Below are positions 6,498 to 8,600 of a stretch of DNA of 8,600 nucleotides, piece after piece. Both the position numbers and the translations under genes were made by a program. How positions within the stretch are numbered: position 1 is the stretch's first letter; the number at the start of each line of letters is the position of its first letter. The stretch lies in the NCBI GenBank assembly GCA_016719405.1, contig JADJZE010000017.1:1-8600 (forward strand). Direction: 5' to 3'. Under the pieces are notes generated by a model. The model was not told where the DNA came from. It did not search any database and saw nothing but the letters and a program-made list of their open reading frames with translations. The DNA comes from Candidatus Aalborgicola lynettensis (GTDB lineage: Bacteria > Pseudomonadota > Gammaproteobacteria > Burkholderiales > Burkholderiaceae_C).

Positions 6498-7533
6498 TTA
6501 TTTCCCCTGCCCCACATACCACGGCATCGCCTCCGCCACACCTTCGGCCAGCCGGTGCGTGGGCGCGTAGCCCAGCAGGCGCTCTGCCTTGCCGATGTCG
6601 GCCTGGCTGTGGCGCACGTCGCCGGCGCGGAAGTCGCGGTGCACGGGCTGCACGGTGGATTTCACGCCCCAGGCGGCCAGGTTGTCGCGCAGCAGGCCGA
6701 ACAGGCCATTGAGCGTGGTGCGGTCGCCGACGGCGACGTTGTAGACCTGGTTGCGCGCCTCGGGGCTTGCGCTGGTGGCGGCCAGCAGGTTGGCCTGCAC
6801 GGCGTTGGCGATGTAGCAGAAGTCGCGGCTGGTTTCGCCATCGCCATTGATGAGACGGGTTCGCCCTGGATCAGGCTGGCCGTCCACTTGGGGATGACGG
6901 CGGCATAGGCGCCGTTGGGGTCTTGCCGGGGGCCGAAGACGTTGAAGTAGCGCAGGCCGATGGTGTTGAAGCCGTAGCAGCGGGCAAACACGTCGGCATA
7001 CAGCTCGTTGACGTACTTGGTGACGGCGTAGGGGCTGAGCGGCTTGCCGATGGCGTCTTCGACCTTGGGCAGGCCGGGGTGGTCGCCATAGGTGCTGCTG
7101 CTGGCGGCGTAGGTGAAGCTCTTGACGCCGGCGTCGCGCGCGGCGACCAGCATGTTGAGGAAGCCGGTGATGTTGGTGGCGTTGGTGGTGATGGGGTCTT
7201 CGAGGCTGCGCGGCACGCTGCCGAGCGCCGCCTGGTGCAGGACGGGGGGGTCGACGCCCTGGCACGCCTGCCGGCAGTCGCCCAGATTGCGGATGTCGCC
7301 TTCGATGAACTTGAAGCGGGCCCACTGCGCCGGCAGTGACGGAGGCCGCTGCACTTCATCCAGGTTGCGCTGGTAGCCGGTGGCGAAGTTGTCGAGCCCG
7401 ACGACTTGCTGGTCCAGCTGGAGCAGGGTTTCGAGCAGGTTGCTGCGCCGATAAGACCGGCGACGCCGGTGATCAGCCACTTTTTGGGTGTTTTCGCGAG
7501 TTGACCGCAACAGGCTGTGTAGGGGGTGGTCAT
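6498..7533 (-). CDS. wbpP: UDP-N-acetylglucosamine 4-epimerase, WbpP/TviC type (SDR family), two frameshifts
   Basis: Extended SDR that interconverts UDP-GlcNAc and UDP-GalNAc (and the uronic acids in some members). The reconstructed protein is 345 residues, against about 341 in Pseudomonas WbpP. NAD is bound by WLITGVAGLIG (Gly23, Gly26, Gly29). Then come GLDNFATGYQRNLDEV (46-61), AALGSVPRSLEDP (102-114), AASSSTYGDHPGLPKVED (143-160) with the catalytic Ser/Thr region, Tyr169-x3-Lys173 (YAVTK), RYFNVFGPRQDPNGAYAAVI (195-214) and DGETSRDFCY (232-241). Single missing bases near 7447 and 6854 split the frame. A run of seven C (plus strand G, 7244-7250) replaces the usual His or Tyr after GVD by two Pro without shifting frame. 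ATG at 7531-7533 overlaps the TGA of the upstream gene; no ribosome-binding site is evident, so coupling is likely. Confidence 0.93.
7043..7120 (-). repeat. 78-bp perfect direct repeat, copy in full-length wbpP
   Basis: Identical to 5515-5592. It encodes the conserved SFTYAASSSTYGDHPGLPKV segment and the residues to IGK. Identity extends through silent codon positions, so protein conservation alone does not explain it. Confidence 0.9.
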
Positions 7534-8600
7534 GGTTGCGGCAGGATCTTTCGGTATTTTTGCAAGCCGCTGCTGGGTTTGTCTGGCAGGGTCATTTCGA
7601 TTGAACCTGCTGCAAGGGCTGGCTTGAGATAGGTGTTGGCGAAGTGCTTGCGGTCTTTTAGTGCAAGCGCAGCCATCAGTTCCTGGCGTGTCATTTCCCC
7701 TTGAATGACCGCCAGCAAGTGCTCAACTTGCGGGTAACTTGCGGGGTAACTTGCGGGTAACTTGCGGGGGGTAACTTTTGCGGGTTCCGGAGTCGGCTTG
7801 GCGCTTTTCTGCGCAAACGTAACCATGACGCCGCCGAACTTTTCCTCGATGTCGAATTGAACCTCCGGATAGTCGTGGAGTGCGCGGCGGATGCGGATGA
7901 ATCCGCTGCCGTATTTTTCGATCGCATTGACGAGGTAGAAGCCTTCGGCAACGAGTTTGTTGCGCAGGCTGGAGCGGTAGTTGTCGGCCCGTATCTGGCC
8001 ACTGTCAGCCCACCGTAGAAGGTGCCGGGGCTGAAGAGGGTAATCTTGTCGTCGAAGATCTTGATCTGGATGTCGCTGGGGTCGATGTAGCTGCGGTGCA
8101 CCACGGCGTTGAGCAGCGCTTCGCGCAGGGCAGGCAGCGGGTAGGCAAAGCGCTCTTTTCGCTGAATGCTGCCATCGAATTCAAAGGCGACGCTGATGTG
8201 CGAGACGATGAATTTCATCGACTGCTCAACCACTTCAAAGAGCGTATCGGTGAATTGCCGGTCGTCAATGATCATGTCGGGCGTTTTGAAGCGGCCGATA
8301 TGGACGTTGCTGGCGAATCGGCTCTTTGGCAAACAGGAGAACCGCGGGCCCAGGTGGGCTTGCTGTTCTTCAGGTAGTTGAGCTTTTCCAGCGCGGCATG
8401 CGGATCGGTTTCGTCCAGCGCAAAACGACCATGTAGGTTGATCAGGCGGATGAAGCGCTGGATTTTGCCTCGGAGAGGTGGTCGAGTGTATAACCCTGCG
8501 CTTCGTAGGCGTCCCACGAGAGTTGCAGGGACTGCATGTGTACAGATCGGCGATTTCGCTGGTGTTCAGCGCATGGTTTGAACTGGCGATGCGTTTGTAG
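7530..8600 (-). CDS. Schlafen/AlbA_2-type ATP-binding, RecG-related accessory protein, C-terminal part (runs off window; frameshifted)
   Basis: Matches the COG2865 class, usually AlbA_2 (Schlafen) plus a RecG-like C-terminal ATPase fold (HATPase_c_4) and a winged helix. The N-terminal AlbA_2 part lies mostly off the window. Visible pieces are YKRIASSNHALNTSEIADLY at the edge, SWDAYEAQGYTLDHL, IQRFIRLINLHGRFALDETD, FASNVHIGRFKTPDMIIDD, YPLPALREALLNAVVHRSY (the family PxxAxREAxxNAxxHRxY motif), ITLFSPGTFYGGLTV, NYRSSLRNKLVA and EKYGSGFIRIRRAL. A TPQV-type linker follows (7728-7775), then a winged-helix-like end, MTRQELMAALALKDRKHF to SSGLQKYRKILPQP. One-base indels near 8541, 8465, 8340 and 8003 break the frame. 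Members are common in genomic islands and have poorly defined regulatory or defence roles. Its TGA overlaps the wbpP start as ATGA. Confidence 0.82.
7728..7775 (-). repeat. Four tandem 12-bp units encoding a VTPQ linker
   Basis: On the minus strand the units are GTTACCCCGCAA-like, with lengths 14, 11, 12 and 11 in order of translation, totalling 48 bases or exactly four units of 12. The length changes are all in the C run. The ideal unit encodes Val-Thr-Pro-Gln, a linker repeat known in this protein class. As read, the frame wanders (VTPRKLPASYPASYPQV) and returns, so the gene continues correctly. Confidence 0.88.

Noticed and set aside
6871..7533. 220-residue frame rich in Ser, Thr, Ala and Pro on the minus strand
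   Set aside because: Only its first 29 or so residues are real (the wbpP start). The remainder is the out-of-frame reading of wbpP after a missing base near 7447.
7728..7775. Short regular repeats as a possible CRISPR array
   Set aside because: The units are 11-14 bases in direct tandem with no spacers, and they encode a linker within a recognised gene.

Overview
The window is one stretch of an O-antigen or other surface-polysaccharide locus from a Gram-negative proteobacterium. A beta- or gammaproteobacterium is my inference, from the relatively GC-rich genes, the Pseudomonas-like WbpP and aminotransferase sequences and the mqsRA pair. Every gene I can support is on the minus strand, so transcription runs from high to low coordinates.

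In transcription order: (1) the C-terminal part of a Schlafen/AlbA_2-type ATPase-like accessory protein (7530-8600, cut by the window edge). (2) A full-length WbpP-type UDP-GlcNAc 4-epimerase (6498-7533), whose ATG overlaps the stop of the preceding gene. (3) An mqsR-mqsA toxin-antitoxin pair (6105-6407 and 5705-6102) with its own AT-rich promoter and operator. (4) A shrunken second copy of the epimerase gene (5436-5667). (5) An OafA-type membrane acyltransferase with a C-terminal SGNH domain (3443-5346). (6) A DegT/VioA-type sugar aminotransferase (2222-3318), tightly coupled to (7) a hexapeptide-repeat acetyltransferase (1650-2219). (8) A complete IS1595-family insertion sequence (590-1638) lodged just before (9) the start of a Wzx-type flippase (1-582, cut by the window edge).

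The sugar genes fit one pathway. WbpP supplies UDP-GalNAc. The aminotransferase and acetyltransferase make an N-acetylated amino-dideoxy sugar nucleotide. The OafA-like protein O-acylates the glycan, and the flippase exports the lipid-linked unit. The toxin-antitoxin pair sits between two directly repeated pieces of wbpP, which looks like the scar of cassette exchange by recombination in wbpP.

Almost every gene is broken into frames by one-base indels, many in homopolymers, although the encoded protein stays well conserved across each break. I read most of these as sequencing or assembly errors and give whole-gene coordinates that span them. The transposase and acetyltransferase are free of them. 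No RNA gene, CRISPR array or convincing terminator was seen. I found no clearly new system. The most interesting points are the wbpP/mqsRA/wbpP arrangement, the mosaic wbpP remnant, and the IS placed at the flippase start.
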